Source: Hibiscus mutabilis
Lineage: Eukaryota; Streptophyta; Magnoliopsida; Malvales; Malvaceae
NCBI GenBank assembly: GCA_019671005.1
Contig: CM033752.1
Span: forward strand, 5,208,001 to 5,272,000
Reading direction: 5' to 3'
DNA: 64,000 nucleotides
Position 1 is the stretch's first letter, and the number at the start of each line of letters is the position of its first letter. The translations under genes and the position numbers were made by a program. Below are positions 11,382-23,229 of the stretch, one piece after another. The notes below the pieces were generated by a model that worked only from the letters and a program-made list of their open reading frames with translations, made no database searches and was not told the origin of the DNA.

Positions 11382-13337
11382 TCACCTCCTATGAGGATTA
11401 TGCAATGATTTTTGTGATCCCTCAAAGAGATCCAACAAGTAATCCTGAAGATCTTCAGCATTGTACCTGATGTGCTTCTCGTCAATGTGGGGCATTTGTC
11501 TCCCGACAAATGTCCGATATGCCTGGATCACTTTCAGGGACGTTGAAATCCGTAAATCTTCTCGGAGCTGAAGGTCCGGGATAACCCATGCTGTCTGCGT
11601 CTTATAGACATCTTCAAACGCAACATAAAAGCTCCGCAATCTCTCCTTGAGAAGCGTCCTCGAGATCAAGCTGTTGCTGGAATTACTCTCGTCTTTCAGT
11701 AACGAGAGAATAGCACTCCAGGTTGCTCTCTCATAGTCCATCGCATGCTGCTGGAATTTCCAGTTGTGCTTTCGGATCCACTTGTCTCTGAATATAGCCT
11801 GGAGTTCCGAATTTTTAACCTTTTGAGCCATGTAATGGATGTTGTTCATCAAAAAGAAATGCTGCAATGAAGCATCCCTATATAATTTGGATTTCTCGAG
11901 GAGGTTGGCTTCTAGGATTGAAGTGAGGGATTGCAAATGTAGTGCCATTGCAGAAAGACCGCCGAAAGAATCATTGCTTGTACTTTCGTCCTCCGTAGCA
12001 GGACTCGAGTCCGGGGAGAGTGACGTTGCCGCTTCTCCGTCGTCATTCTTGAGGAGTAAATTTAGGGTATCTTTATAGTCTACAAGAAGCCTTATGTAAT
12101 TCATAACATATCTGGTCAGTGGGTGAATTCCCCCTCCTGCAAAAGGGTTTGTTGATGTGTTCGACGCGACGGCATTCTTGAATTCAAGAAACGTTGCTCT
12201 TACGGAATCAGCCAATCTCTTCAAAACCTCATGGTACTTGATTCTAATGGAAGAACCAGCTTCATCGAAAAATAATGCATCAATGTCCGAAAGACCATCT
12301 GCAAGCACCTCATACATGTCTAAAAATCGAACTAACTTTTCCGGTTGATGAGAACCAATAGAGATGGCCTCAGCAAAGTTCAGAAGCTGCAGCATTGGAG
12401 CCTTTGCCGCCTCAACAAAACATACTGAACTAGCCGATCCGAGCTCCAAAAAGATCTGGTCGCAAAGCCATTTCTCACTGGCAAGATATCGCCGGAGAAA
12501 TACCTTCATAGCTCGAACCCATCTCTTGATTTTCGAATTCAAGGTACTCCAATCCATCTTCAGCACATCTTCAATGCTCAGTTTCTCGATCTCAAGATCG
12601 AAAAGGCACTCATCCAATGCATCCTTTCGAGCAATGACATACGCCTGGCGACACTCATGATCGTAGTTTGACATGAACATCGAATTGGCAATGCATTTAA
12701 GATCATGAATCACACCAGGAAGAAACAAGTCAATAATACAGTCCTCCGATGTTCGGCTGACGCTATATCTGCGTACCAACTCCTCGAAAGAGTCATCCCC
12801 GAACGAAACCATCGACCCCACTTCGACACTATTGTCCTCACTCGATCGAAACGACATGTGCTCGGGTTCAAACGGTTGCCTATGCTGAACAAGCAAGTAC
12901 TTAAACTCTTCCTCAAGCCTTTGCATCGCCAACTGAAGAACATCATGAGCCCTATGCAACAACTCTTTCTCGTCTTTGCCCTTCGAGCACCGATTTTCCA
13001 AATCTTCGATCAATTTCCGAGCTTCTTCGGTGGCATTCAGATAATCAGAAGCTTCATTAGGACCCGACTCAAAAATCATGGACTCATCAGTCTCCCAACT
13101 CATAATCTTTTCCTCAACAACAGTCAACTGTTCGTCAATCCCAGATTTCACACCCTCAACAACTTCATCCTCAGTCGTAGCCATATTCGATAATTGACTA
13201 CCGAGATCTGCTAATATCTTTTTCACATCTTCCGTGAGATTCTTATTCGATCCCAATGCTCTCACAATATGTTTTGCAGCAGCAATCAAATTCTCCTCTC
13301 CTTCTAATTGTGGAGCCACTGATTCATAATCCCCCAT
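11382..13337 (-). CDS. Exocyst subunit EXO70 family protein, EXO70E-like (651 aa)
   Basis: Single-exon gene starting at ATG 13335-13337. The product is a peripheral, all-helical subunit of the exocyst, which tethers secretory vesicles to the plasma membrane through phosphoinositide binding. Visible features are an N-terminal helical region (residues about 15-160) with SWETDESMIF at 80-89, the FEELVRRYS segment at 185-191, the conserved IEDVLKMDW/IKRWVRAMKVFLRRYLASEKWLCDQ core from about 255, the GGGIHPLTRYVMNY motif near residue 405, and the WIRKHNWKFQ and VFEDVYKTQ-type C-terminal helices. The N-terminal SWET..S..FE..L.EA pattern and overall length fit the plant EXO70E class, whose member EXO70E2 marks EXPO compartments. 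The Exo70 assignment is firm and the E-class assignment is from recalled similarity. Plant EXO70 genes outside class A are typically intronless, which fits. No frameshift or stop is seen. Confidence 0.93.
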   Translation of the reverse strand: MGDYESVAPQLEGEENLIAAAKHIVRALGSNKNLTEDVKKILADLGSQLSNMATTEDEVVEGVKSGIDEQLTVVEEKIMSWETDESMIFESGPNEASDYLNATEEARKLIEDLENRCSKGKDEKELLHRAHDVLQLAMQRLEEEFKYLLVQHRQPFEPEHMSFRSSEDNSVEVGSMVSFGDDSFEELVRRYSVSRTSEDCIIDLFLPGVIHDLKCIANSMFMSNYDHECRQAYVIARKDALDECLFDLEIEKLSIEDVLKMDWSTLNSKIKRWVRAMKVFLRRYLASEKWLCDQIFLELGSASSVCFVEAAKAPMLQLLNFAEAISIGSHQPEKLVRFLDMYEVLADGLSDIDALFFDEAGSSIRIKYHEVLKRLADSVRATFLEFKNAVASNTSTNPFAGGGIHPLTRYVMNYIRLLVDYKDTLNLLLKNDDGEAATSLSPDSSPATEDESTSNDSFGGLSAMALHLQSLTSILEANLLEKSKLYRDASLQHFFLMNNIHYMAQKVKNSELQAIFRDKWIRKHNWKFQQHAMDYERATWSAILSLLKDESNSSNSLISRTLLKERLRSFYVAFEDVYKTQTAWVIPDLQLREDLRISTSLKVIQAYRTFVGRQMPHIDEKHIRYNAEDLQDYLLDLFEGSQKSLHNPHRR

Positions 13338-13870
13338 GGATGTTCAAAAACAAAGAAACCCTAAACTTGCCCTAATTCAGAAACAATAAAATGAAACCCC
13401 CAAAACTGCTTAAAACTGTTTTTGTAAACCACAATTCCTAACTACCATCAGATTGAAAAATCCAATACTAACAATAATACATGACTAATTCAGAAGCTCA
13501 AGCTACTTAATCTAGAAATTGATAAAAACGGGAACTTGAAAGAAAGCAATCAACAAATAAAAGATCAAAACAAGCAAATATCCAAGAAACCCAGATTTTT
13601 TAGACTAAAAAACACAAGATTCAAACACAAAGAAGCTGAAGACAAATGATAAAACTAGCAAAAGAAGAAAAAGGAAAGCTCTTTCTGTGGTCAAAAGAGA
13701 ACAAAGTTAAGCAATTTGGATGTACGGAGGAACAGAGAAACTAACCTTAAAAATGGAAGATTTGGGAATTGCAGCTTTACTTAGCAAATTAAATCTCTTT
13801 TTATGATTTGGTTTAATCTGATTGCAACTTTTCAAGTCTTTGATTACAGCTTTTTTTCCCCTTTCCCACG
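13338..13870 (-). promoter_or_regulatory. 5' leader/promoter of the EXO70 gene with possible 5' UTR intron
   Basis: On the minus strand a consensus-like donor AAG/GTTAGT occurs at 13746/13745, and candidate acceptors ending in TTAG lie shortly before the ATG. A leader intron of about 380 bp is therefore possible but is inferred only from splice-like words. No clear TATA box was assigned. Confidence 0.3.
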
Positions 13871-14000
13871 TTTGTGCCTTTTGCTAGTTTTGTCCACGCG
13901 CAGGAAAAAGCAGAAAAATACAAAGTATACAAGGGGTAAAATACACCAATAAATCATTAAACCATAAACAAATGATTGGTTTGGTTATTAATTTTTCAAA

Positions 14001-14119
14001 AGTTACGAAGCGATCATTAAATTTATCAAACTGTTGACCATTTCGTAAATATTGTAACGATTTGATTAATTAATGACCACTTTAAAAAAGTTTGATAAAA
14101 TTTAATGATCATTTTGTAA
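14001..14119. repeat. Short imperfect inverted repeat (hairpin)
   Basis: The arm 14001-14032 (AGTTACGAAGCGATCATTAA and onward) is imperfectly complementary to 14089-14119 (AGTTTGATAAAATTTAATGA and onward), with about 56 bp between. This may be a small MITE remnant. Confidence 0.7.
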
Positions 14120-14358
14120 TAAGATTTGTCGTGATGATCACTACATAGACACCAAACAACCATAAAAATAGGCAAAGAACGATGTTATACGACTTATGAA
14201 AATCATGTTATAAAGACAAACGAACAAACATAATAATGTGTGAAAATAAAAAATATAAAAAAATCTTATTCAAAACTAAAAACAAATAAAAATAAAACAA
14301 AAATAAGAAAAACTAGAACACATTTTTAAAGAAAAAAAACCCAAGTGCAATTGCATTA

Positions 14359-14367
14359 TTAAATTTA
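14359..14367. repeat. Target-site duplication, left (TTAAATTTA)
   Basis: Nine bases, TTAAATTTA, immediately left of the foldback element, identical to 14881-14889. Confidence 0.9.
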
Positions 14368-14880
14368 GGGAAAACTACATATTTAGCACCTTAACTACGC
14401 TTGCATTACTGTATTGGTACTCCAACTATTATTTTTGCTAAAATGGTACCTAATATTATATTTTTGTTATGTTTTGGTACTCGACAGTTAAAAACTAACG
14501 GAAATGGTGATGTGGCTTGGGTTAATAACAGTTTTAGTCTAAAAACTTATACAATTTATCAATTTAGTCTAAAATTATATCAATTTAAAATGTAAATTCC
14601 TTATTTTTCTTATTATAGTCGAACATAATTTGCAATTTTACCCTCAAAATTAAGATGATGTTTTAAATTGATGGATTTAGGACTAAATTGATCATATATA
14701 TAAATGTTTGGGACTAAAACTACGATTATACCAAGCCACATCATCATTTTCGTTAGTTTTTAACGATTGAATATCAAAATAGAACAAAAACGTATCGTTA
14801 AGTAACATTTTGCCAAAAATAATAGTTGTACTAAAACAGTAACGCAGTCATAACTGTGGTACTAAATATGTAGTTTTTCC
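14368..14880. mobile_element. Mutator-like foldback MITE (513 bp)
   Basis: The left end GGGAAAACTACATATTTAG and the reverse complement of the right end GGAAAAACTACATATTTAG are nearly identical. The complementarity continues inward with scattered mismatches, for example AACTATTATTTTTG, GTTAAAAACTAACG and GATGTGGCTTGG in both arms, for roughly 220 bp per arm. Nearly the whole element is thus one imperfect inverted repeat. The exact 9-bp flanking duplication TTAAATTTA is the length typical of Mutator-like elements. It has no transposase, so it is non-autonomous. The small ORF within (14401-14595) is a by-product of the arm sequence. Confidence 0.9.
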
Positions 14881-14889
14881 TTAAATTTA
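14881..14889. repeat. Target-site duplication, right (TTAAATTTA)
   Basis: Nine bases identical to the left flank of the MITE. Confidence 0.9.
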
Positions 14890-15951
14890 ACTATCCACGT
14901 CTTACGTTATCAATTACAAATTTAATTTAGTTTTACCTTACTTTAAATAAATCTCCCTTCTCTTTTTTGAATAATCTAAAAGTAATTACAAGGTAGTATC
15001 TGTTCATAGATATTCTTAACCCTTTAATAATATGCATACACCATATAAACAAAACGATTTAAACGTGTGTCTCTTAAGATAAACATCATATATTTTTTTA
15101 ATGAAGCACTTGCTGGGTTCTTCTCCTTATATAATGTAAGTGTAAAATAATATTAAAGGCATCATCAATTAAATCACGGTCCAAATTTTAAATTAATATT
15201 TATATTAATTATTATCATGTACAATGAATCTTAAATATTATAATTTAATTCTTAAATAACTTTATATTAGTATGCAGAGGTGGATCGTGATAGGTGGGCC
15301 ATGACCCCCAATTTTGAAAATTTTATAACGTAGCCTCTTTAAATTTTTTAAAAATATAATTTGGTCTTCACAAAAAATTTTAAAATTCATATTAAATTTT
15401 AAATTTTTTGAATATTTTTAATTAAATCTCTCTCATAAAGTTTTAAAAATTTTCATTAAGTCTCGGAAAATTTCAAAAATTCTATTTAGACCCCAAAATT
15501 TTAAAAAGAATGTAAATTAAACATTCAATTTTTAAAAAAATATTTAGTTTAAATCTTTATTTAAAAATATTAAATTGATTCCTCAGACTCTTTCTCTAAG
15601 TTATGCCACGGGTAGTATGAGTATAAAAACTACATAAAACATAAGGTAAATTAAGATACAATATAGAAACAATTCAAATATAATATGACATAAAAATAAC
15701 GTAAACGGGATGCAAGTATATAAAAAATTGAATTATTATTATAGATTATACAAAATATGTTGTAAATTGAAACACAACGCACTAATAATAAAACACAAAG
15801 AAAAATAATATGAATACCGTTAAGTGTGAAAAAGTATTGTATTTTATAACTTTTTTACTCATATTATTGTTTAGATTTAAGCTCGTTTAGTTGCATTTGT
15901 GGAGAAATGGCTGTTGTTTTTGCTCTATTTTGTGCAGGACGAGTTGTCGAG
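14890..15951. other. AT-rich intergenic stretch
   Basis: No gene recognised. Around 15285-15600 there is a degraded repeat-like segment (GACCCCCAATTTTGAAAATTTT and related words) that may be an old transposon fragment. The last bases form the pre-insertion target of element C. Confidence 0.5.
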
Positions 15952-15956
15952 CCACT
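15952..15956. repeat. Target-site duplication CCACT (left of element C)
   Basis: CCACT precedes the LTR terminus TGTAGTGACC and is repeated exactly at 28791-28795. Confidence 0.9.
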
Positions 15957-18903
15957 TGTAGTGACCTAAATTTTTTGAAATTCAAAATTTTAACTTTTTT
16001 TCGAATATATGGGATCGCTAGAAAAAGGAGTAATAGGTTTCCTTTTATTTTTAATTTTTGAAAATATTTAAGAAATGGAGGTTCTTGAAAAAATTCGTGC
16101 TTTTGGAAAAACAATAAAAACTCAGAGTCGCCACCGGCCACTGAAGTAGGCTGGACACCATGAAACCAGAGATTCGATAAAAAAACTAGGGTTCGGGAGT
16201 CGGTTACGGATGAGAGATATTTAACATACCACACCGCCCAAAAATCGGCACCGTAAAAAGAAAAATAAATAATTGCCGCTTTGTTAATATTAAACTTTGT
16301 GAATTAAAGTGACGATTAAATTAAAATTCGATTACACGTGCGAGTAAATTTTAAGGGCCTCGTTATTCGAAAGTAAACAACAAAACCACCATCACTACGT
16401 TGATACTGGCCGCGTTTACTCCCAAATAACAAGGCTCCGCATTGGCAAAATTAATATTCGAATGCAAACTTGCATGGCAAATATAAAGGCATAACATGAA
16501 AGCATAATGGAAATAAATAAGAAAAACTATATATCATATATTAACAATGTCATGATCATTATTATATAGGTCATATATACACTTTTAAAACATTTAAATT
16601 ATATAATATATATAAAAAACATAATATAATATATATGCATATAGGTAATCCATGTATTATTATCGTGTGCTATATAATATCTACATAACGTACACACTAC
16701 GTATTACATACTACATTCATAAAAGGTGTTATACTATATACAAGAAAAAAAGCATAAAATATGCCAATCATAATATACAAGAAAAAGCATAAAATATGCC
16801 AATCATAATATAAATATCAATCCAACAAAATAAAAAACAAGCATGAACATAATATAAATGAAAATTAAATATGCATGCAAGATTAAATTGAGACAAAAAA
16901 GAAACAGAAGGACCAAAAGGAGAATTTTAACTACTGAAAAGGGGTAAATTAAGAAGATTTAAAAAACCAGAGACCTATTGGGTTATTAACCCTTTTAAAA
17001 AGGAATTAATTTAAAATCAGGACCGAATTGAAAAACCAGTGAAAATTGGAGGGACCTCGGGACTAATTAAAAAAGACGGAAGGTTCTTTAAAAAATTTCA
17101 AAAACACATAAGGACCGAATTGGGATAAACCCATTTTTTAAAAACAAATCGGCTTTGATTCAGGACTGTGTTGCAAATTTTAAAAAATTTTGGGGGATCT
17201 ATAGTGTAATTTTAAAAGACGGAAACCCTTCCGCATGTAATTATCACGACGTGGAAGGGTTTAAACGGTTATAAACCCAGTTTTAAAATGGAGGGCATGT
17301 ATAAAACAAATGTTTTTGGAAAAAACGCTCTTAACCATTTTAGACCCCTTTACCATTTCCAGAAACCTAAACGCTCTCAACCCTCTCCCAAAGCTCAGAT
17401 GAACACCGCCGTGGTGTTCATCCCGGCCACCTCTTTCTGCCGTATTAGTGGTCGTAAATCACCGCCACCCGCCGTTCGCCGGCGCCGGCAACTCTCCAAA
17501 TACCACTAAAATGCTCCTCTCTTTACTCTTATCCCCAAAACAGTTTTGGTTTTACGAAAAAAACCTTCCTCGGCCTAGATCTGAAAAGGCTGAACCAACC
17601 TAACCCTAAACCTAGGTCTTAGCCATTAAAAAAGACAGACCTGAACTCTTCACCGGTTCACGTCAAGAGCCAGAAGGCATAGGCTTATCACCAGACAGAA
17701 AGAGTTTGATCGACGGCCACAAAAATAGAAGGGTAAACTCTAAAACCTAGATCTACTACCTTTTTTTGTTTTTATGCATGCAAAATATTGAAGAAGAATG
17801 ATACCTCTAAAAGGCTCTAAGTTTTTTTGTATTTCTTTTCGAACTCTCCAAACTGTGTTACAATATTTGTTCTCAGTTTTTATAACCGAAAGATCTTACA
17901 TATGTTCAAGAAAAAAATCCTTGCGGTTTATATTTTCTCTGATATCCGCCGAAAACCCTTTACGATTTTTACTTGTTTTTAGCTTCTGTTCGCCCTTGAT
18001 ATTTTGCTAATGTTTCTCTTTTTTGGTTGCATGAAAAACGTAGCGGCTTGAGGGAGATGGGGCGACCAGAGTGAGGAGAGGCTAGGGGAGCAAGGTAGCT
18101 GTTGAGTTGCGCGTGGGCGTGTGGGACGAGTTGAGGAACCGCGCGTGGGCGCGTGTGGGATCTGGAAGTTTTCAGGGGTGATCTAGACCGTCCGTTCAAA
18201 TCTCTAGATCCAATGGCCTAGAATGAGCTGCACGAAAGGGAAAAAGAGTTCAGATTAGGGTTTTGTATATTAGGGCAAATTAGATTTTGGGCTTTATCGG
18301 GCCTTGTAATATTTGTTTATTATTTTGGGCTTTTATTTATTGTAAATGGACTGTTAAAAATAATTTTAGGCTTTTATTAGTCTTTGTTTTTTTTTGTTTA
18401 ATAATAATAATAATAATGGTATAATATATATAATAATAGAATAGAATAATAATATAAGGTAATAATAATAGTATAATCTGACTATACTGATTGTAATCTT
18501 TTATTAGTCTTTATTATTATAAGGGCAAATTATTATTGTTATTTTTGTTTTTCTTTTTCTTTTTAAATCAAAATGACATATAATAGCATATAATGATTAC
18601 AAGCTAATAGGTATAATAATTATAACCAAATATACTACTAATATATATATATATATATTTTGATTTTTTTAATTATAAATAGATAGTAGTAATAAAATAA
18701 TATTATTTTTTGGGGAGTTTTTTATACATAGTGACATATAATACATTATAATAATAATAAATATAGTATGTTAATAATATTTTTTTTGTTTTGCATTTTC
18801 TTTATTAATAAATAATATATATATAAAGTTAATAACAAATTAAGCCCATTATTTTAAATACTAAAAAAATGGGTTAACACCCCGGATAAAATTAGTGATT
18901 ACA
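15957..18903 (-). repeat. 3' LTR of element C
   Basis: On the plus strand it begins TGTAGTGACC and ends AGTGATTACA. It contains the shared U5-like block with a tRNA-Arg-type word (TGGCGACTCT on the minus strand, 16124-16133), and TAA and TA microsatellites near 18400-18480 and 18636-18660. It differs from its partner by indels, including about 105 bp present only in the right copy near 27838-27945. Confidence 0.9.
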
Positions 18904-18920
18904 GCTGTCCCTCTTTGCTT
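18904..18920 (-). promoter_or_regulatory. Polypurine tract of element C
   Basis: On the minus strand, AGCAAAGAGGGACAGC sits directly before the LTR start TGTAATCACT, matching the tract in element D. Confidence 0.8.
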
Positions 18921-18949
18921 ATCCTTGTAAAACAAGAATAAAGCAAAGA

Positions 18950-20010
18950 CCATAAGCACTAATTTTATCCAACTTCCCTGTTAGACGATTTACTCCTCCG
19001 AAGCGGCAATGAACAAATCCAAATAACTTGCTTTCCCAAAGTGGTGAAAACAAACTGGGTAGCGCTAGCAAATCCTCCCGGAGTGGCAATGGATAGACCA
19101 GAACTTCAAACGACTCATTCTTCTGAAGCAGCAACTAACAAATCCAAATAACTTACTTTCTCGAAGTGGCGAAAACAAACTGGGTAGTGCTTGCGAGTTT
19201 TTCCGGAGCAACAATAGACAAACCAGAACTTCAAACGACTCATTCCTCCGAAGCGACATCGAACAAATCCAAATAACTTACTTTTTCGGAGTAGTGAAAA
19301 CAAGCTAAATCGCACTGGCAAGTCCTCCCGGAGTGGCAATAGAAAAACCAGAACTTCAAACGACTCATTCCTCTGAAGCGGCAGCGAACAAATCCAAATA
19401 TCTTGTTTTCCAGAGTGGCGAAAACAAACTGGCATATCCTTTCGGAGTGGCAATGGATAGACCAGATAACTTGCTTTCCCGGAGTGGCGAAAACAAACTG
19501 GCATATCCCTCTGAAGTGGCAATAGACAGACCAGATAACTTGCTTTCCCGAAGTGGCAAAAATAAAATGGCATATCCTTCTGAAGTGGCAATGGACAGAC
19601 TGAACTAACTTGCTTTCCCGGAGTGGCAAAACAAAATGGCATATCCTTCCAGAGTGGAAATGGACAGACAAGATAACTTGCTTTCCCGGAGTGGCGAAAA
19701 CAAAATGGCCTATCCTTCCGAAGTGGCAATGGACAAACCAGATAACTTGCTTTCCCTGAGTGGCAAAAACAAAATGGCATATCCTTCCAAAGTGGCAATG
19801 GACAGACCAGATAACTTGCTTTCCCGGATTGGCGAAAACAAACTGGGTAGCCTTAGCAAGTCGTCCCAGAGTGGCAATGGACAAACCAGAACTTCAAACG
19901 ACTCATTCCTCCAAAACGGTAGCGAACAAATCCAAATAACTTGCTTTCTCTGAGTGGCGAAAACAAACTGGCATATACTTCCGGAATGGAAATGGACAGA
20001 CCAGATAATT
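18950..20010 (-). repeat. Composite tandem array with 69-bp and 125-bp units (element C)
   Basis: TTGCTTTCCC anchors fall at 19471, 19540, 19610, 19678, 19747 and 19816 (period 68-70). A longer unit, anchored by GAACTTCAAACGACTCATTC, occurs at 19101, 19226 and 19351 (period 125) and again at 19889. The long unit is the 69-bp unit plus about 56 bp. Because 69 is a multiple of three and the units lack stops in several frames, long open frames arise on both strands. Their repetitive SGKASYLVC-like and MAYPSEVAMDR-like products resemble no protein family I know. Confidence 0.88.
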
Positions 20011-23000
20011 GTTCTCTAAATGAAGGTGCCCATTCCCCATGAGCTTGGACGGATAGGCTTTTTGACTTTCATGTCTAAAAATTCTTGAGTTATGGGTATC
20101 TACCTCGTTTGCTTTTGAAATCCAAATATTACGAGCCTGAAATTCCTCGCCTGAAATCCCCGAGCTATGAGTATCTGTTTCATTTGCTTCTAAAATCTTC
20201 AAAAATGTTGGTCCCTCCTATATAGAACTTTTGACCACGAAATACTCTTTGCGAGGTGGATTTACGCCAACATGGCTACTAAAGGAAACTTCACAAACTG
20301 GATTCACGCCATCATGGCTACCCATAAAAAATCTCCAATAACTGTATTTACGCTGACATGGCTGCCAAAAGGAACTCTTTAATAACTGGATACCCGAACT
20401 TTAGATCGTCTTGGCATAAAAAGATAATCCCCACTCCTGAATTAACTAGAGACCAAAAGATCCTTTGAAATCCTAATCATTCAAGTCAAATGACTCTTGA
20501 TTCTTTTCTGAGATCTACTTCTCTTCTCGTGAAGCTATAGATCAGATCTTTTATCAATCTTCAAATACCTATTTGAAATAAACAAAATGCTATGATGGTA
20601 TGAGTTAGCATGCGCCTAGCTTAAAGACATCTAACTACAAATGATGCATGAGTAGAATTATTTGTTCAGGAAAACTCTTGCTTTCTGGTTAGTCACCCTT
20701 AGTTTCCATGGTCTCTTTGTTTTTGCCGAATCTTTATCTCTTATCCTTTCTTGAAAGAGTGTAGCTAACTTGCATTGGTTGGAACACAATCTGTCACTTC
20801 CTTGAGCTCTAATTCTGGATCATTGTCCCTACTCCACTTGGGCTTAAATGTTGTCTCTTCAATAATTCTTCATGACAAGTCTATTTCATTCTCAACATTG
20901 GGATGAGCGCATGCGCAAGTTTCTAAGCTTTCCGTACTGTGTTAAGATCCAATTTTCAAAGTATTTCTTCTGTCTTTGCTGAATCTTCAACTTTTGCTTC
21001 AATCTAAAAAGACATTGTTTCCCTATACTGGCCATACAAAATCTATCGTTTTCCATCTTGTGACATCGCCCTCACTCAACTTAGGCTCAATTGTCACCTC
21101 TTCTACGACTCTTTACAATGAGTACTCTTCTATCTCAAAATTGGGGTGAACATTGTGCCCTCAAGTTCCCAAATTTTCATTCTTTCCAATAAGGTCCCAA
21201 GTCTTCAATATTTCGAGCCATATGAGACATTGTGGTAGAAATTTAATTCGAATCTCTGAACTGCCTGATTTTTCTCATTCTAACCACTGATAAATTATTA
21301 TTTCATGCTAGATCGACCATGTAGACCTAAAACTTCCTCCCTGAAGCCATACAGAGGCATATTCTTCCACTTCTAGATATTTGACCTCGGTTCTAACTAT
21401 TATTTGGTCTTGACCCATCAGTACGATCTTTATTCTATCTCAATGTCGGACTGTAAACATGCCCCTAAAATCTCCAAACATTCATTCCTTCAATAAGACT
21501 CAATCATCATTTTGCATATACAATCAAGCTGAGTCATTAAACTATGCAGCACACTGAATTTAGCTTTTTTTCTCTTTACGATCACTGATGAGTTTTGTAT
21601 TAGGCCGACCATGTACATCCTTAACCTAAAACTCTATCCAGAAGCCATGCAGAAGAACAATCTTCTTCTTTCTGGATTTTGGTAATAACTTATCTCGCCT
21701 TCGGGTTTGGTTGTTATTTTTTTGCCTCTAATCCAACGGGATAATCTTTCTTCTATCTCATCGATAGGTCAAAGACATGCCCCCTAAGTCTTAAAATTTC
21801 ATTTCTTCAATAAGATTTAATCTTCATTCTTCTGAATCGATCAAGGCATTAAGATAGACACTCACTTTGAGTCTTTGAACCGTGTAGCATACCAAGGCTT
21901 GCTATCATTCTTTTCTGGATTATTGACGGGTCATCAGTGTTAGGTTGATTATGTACATCTATGTCCCTAAATTCTAAATTTATTCTTGAAACAATACAAA
22001 AACCCGATTCTTCCTATTTTTCTCTCTTTTCTTATCTTTCTTTTCTCTTCTTTTTATTTTTCTTTTTTTTCTTTTCATCTATATGTCAATTTACTGCCTA
22101 TCATTCCAACAAATGATGCTTTTTGGGTTAATACACAAAATCAAAATCAATAGAAAAAGAATAGAATGCCCCGGAAATCAAATATAAGAGCGGCTTAAAT
22201 TCAATCCCCTGTGATTAATAGCTTGCCTTTGAATGTTGTGGCGATATTTGCAGTTGTAAAATTCCTCCCAGATTGCTCGGTTCATCCTCATGATTATGGT
22301 ATTTGCTTGATTTGTTCGAAAACTACTTTTTCTAGTTCTTATTATCTTTCTCCAAAATATATTATGGTTTTTGAATTAGTTTAATACATAGATTGTAAAA
22401 CAAATCAGTCTGAGAATTTTAGTACGAGTGTATACTTTCAATTACAATTAATATCGTGTTAGTGCCTTCAAAGAGTCATCTCTGACGCTAGGATATTGAA
22501 CATGTGAAGTATAGCTCCTTATTAGATTTGTTCTCCCCCACAGCTCCATCAGGATGCTCCAAGGCTTATTTAATTATTCATTCATTTCTTAATTTTAAAA
22601 CATTCTCTTTCTTCTCGAAAATTCAACTCATCACAGTCATTTGTCTCGAGAATAATGATGGAGCATACAACAATACCCCAGGTTACTCGGCATAGTCATG
22701 ATTTGAAAATTTACTCATACAGCCAAGGCTTTGGACTCAATTAGAGTAAGTGGAGCAAAGCATCCTTATTTAGCCTTTTTGCTATAGCGGAGTACCCCTC
22801 TAATTTAATCTTCTTCTTTTAAAGAATTTTCAAATTCTAGCAACTTTATTAGACTTTTTAGGAGATTTTCCTATCATCGGACATTATCGAATGAGTAGTA
22901 ATCTTACGTCTCGCTCTTTACCGACCAGAGCGAGCTAAGCAGGAAATCATACTTTATCGTGATCACAACATTCGATTGATCATTTAATAGAATCAATGGC

Positions 23001-23229
23001 ACATAAGAAAGATATACACATATATTTACTAAAAAGATGCATCATTTCATTGAAACGAACAAGCAAACATAACTTATGCCCTTAAAAGGTACTAGCTACT
23101 TTCGGGCAAACAGTAGCAAAGTTGATTACACACATAAAGAGAAGCAAGGAAAATGTAAAACAAGCTAATAATGCAAACTTAAAACATAGGTAGGATGCAC
23201 TAGAAATTCTCAACCATTGCAACACTGGT
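20011..23229 (-). other. Element C internal region without recognisable coding
   Basis: Spacer between gag debris and the tandem array. Around 20220-20370 short repeats (AACTGGATTCACGCCATCATGGCTAC-type words) recur about three times. A pyrimidine tract at about 22011-22080 is a purine tract on the element's sense strand. 22500-22580 resembles 735-830 of element D in inverted orientation. Confidence 0.6.

Noticed and set aside
11839..13193. Plus-strand open frames inside the EXO70 gene
   Set aside because: Antisense shadows of a well-conserved coding sequence, with no independent protein signature.
19115..19884. Long minus-strand frames over the 69-bp array as a novel gene
   Set aside because: Overlapping frames in the same array are open because the unit is codon-phased and lacks stops. 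There is no upstream coding context or non-repeat domain.
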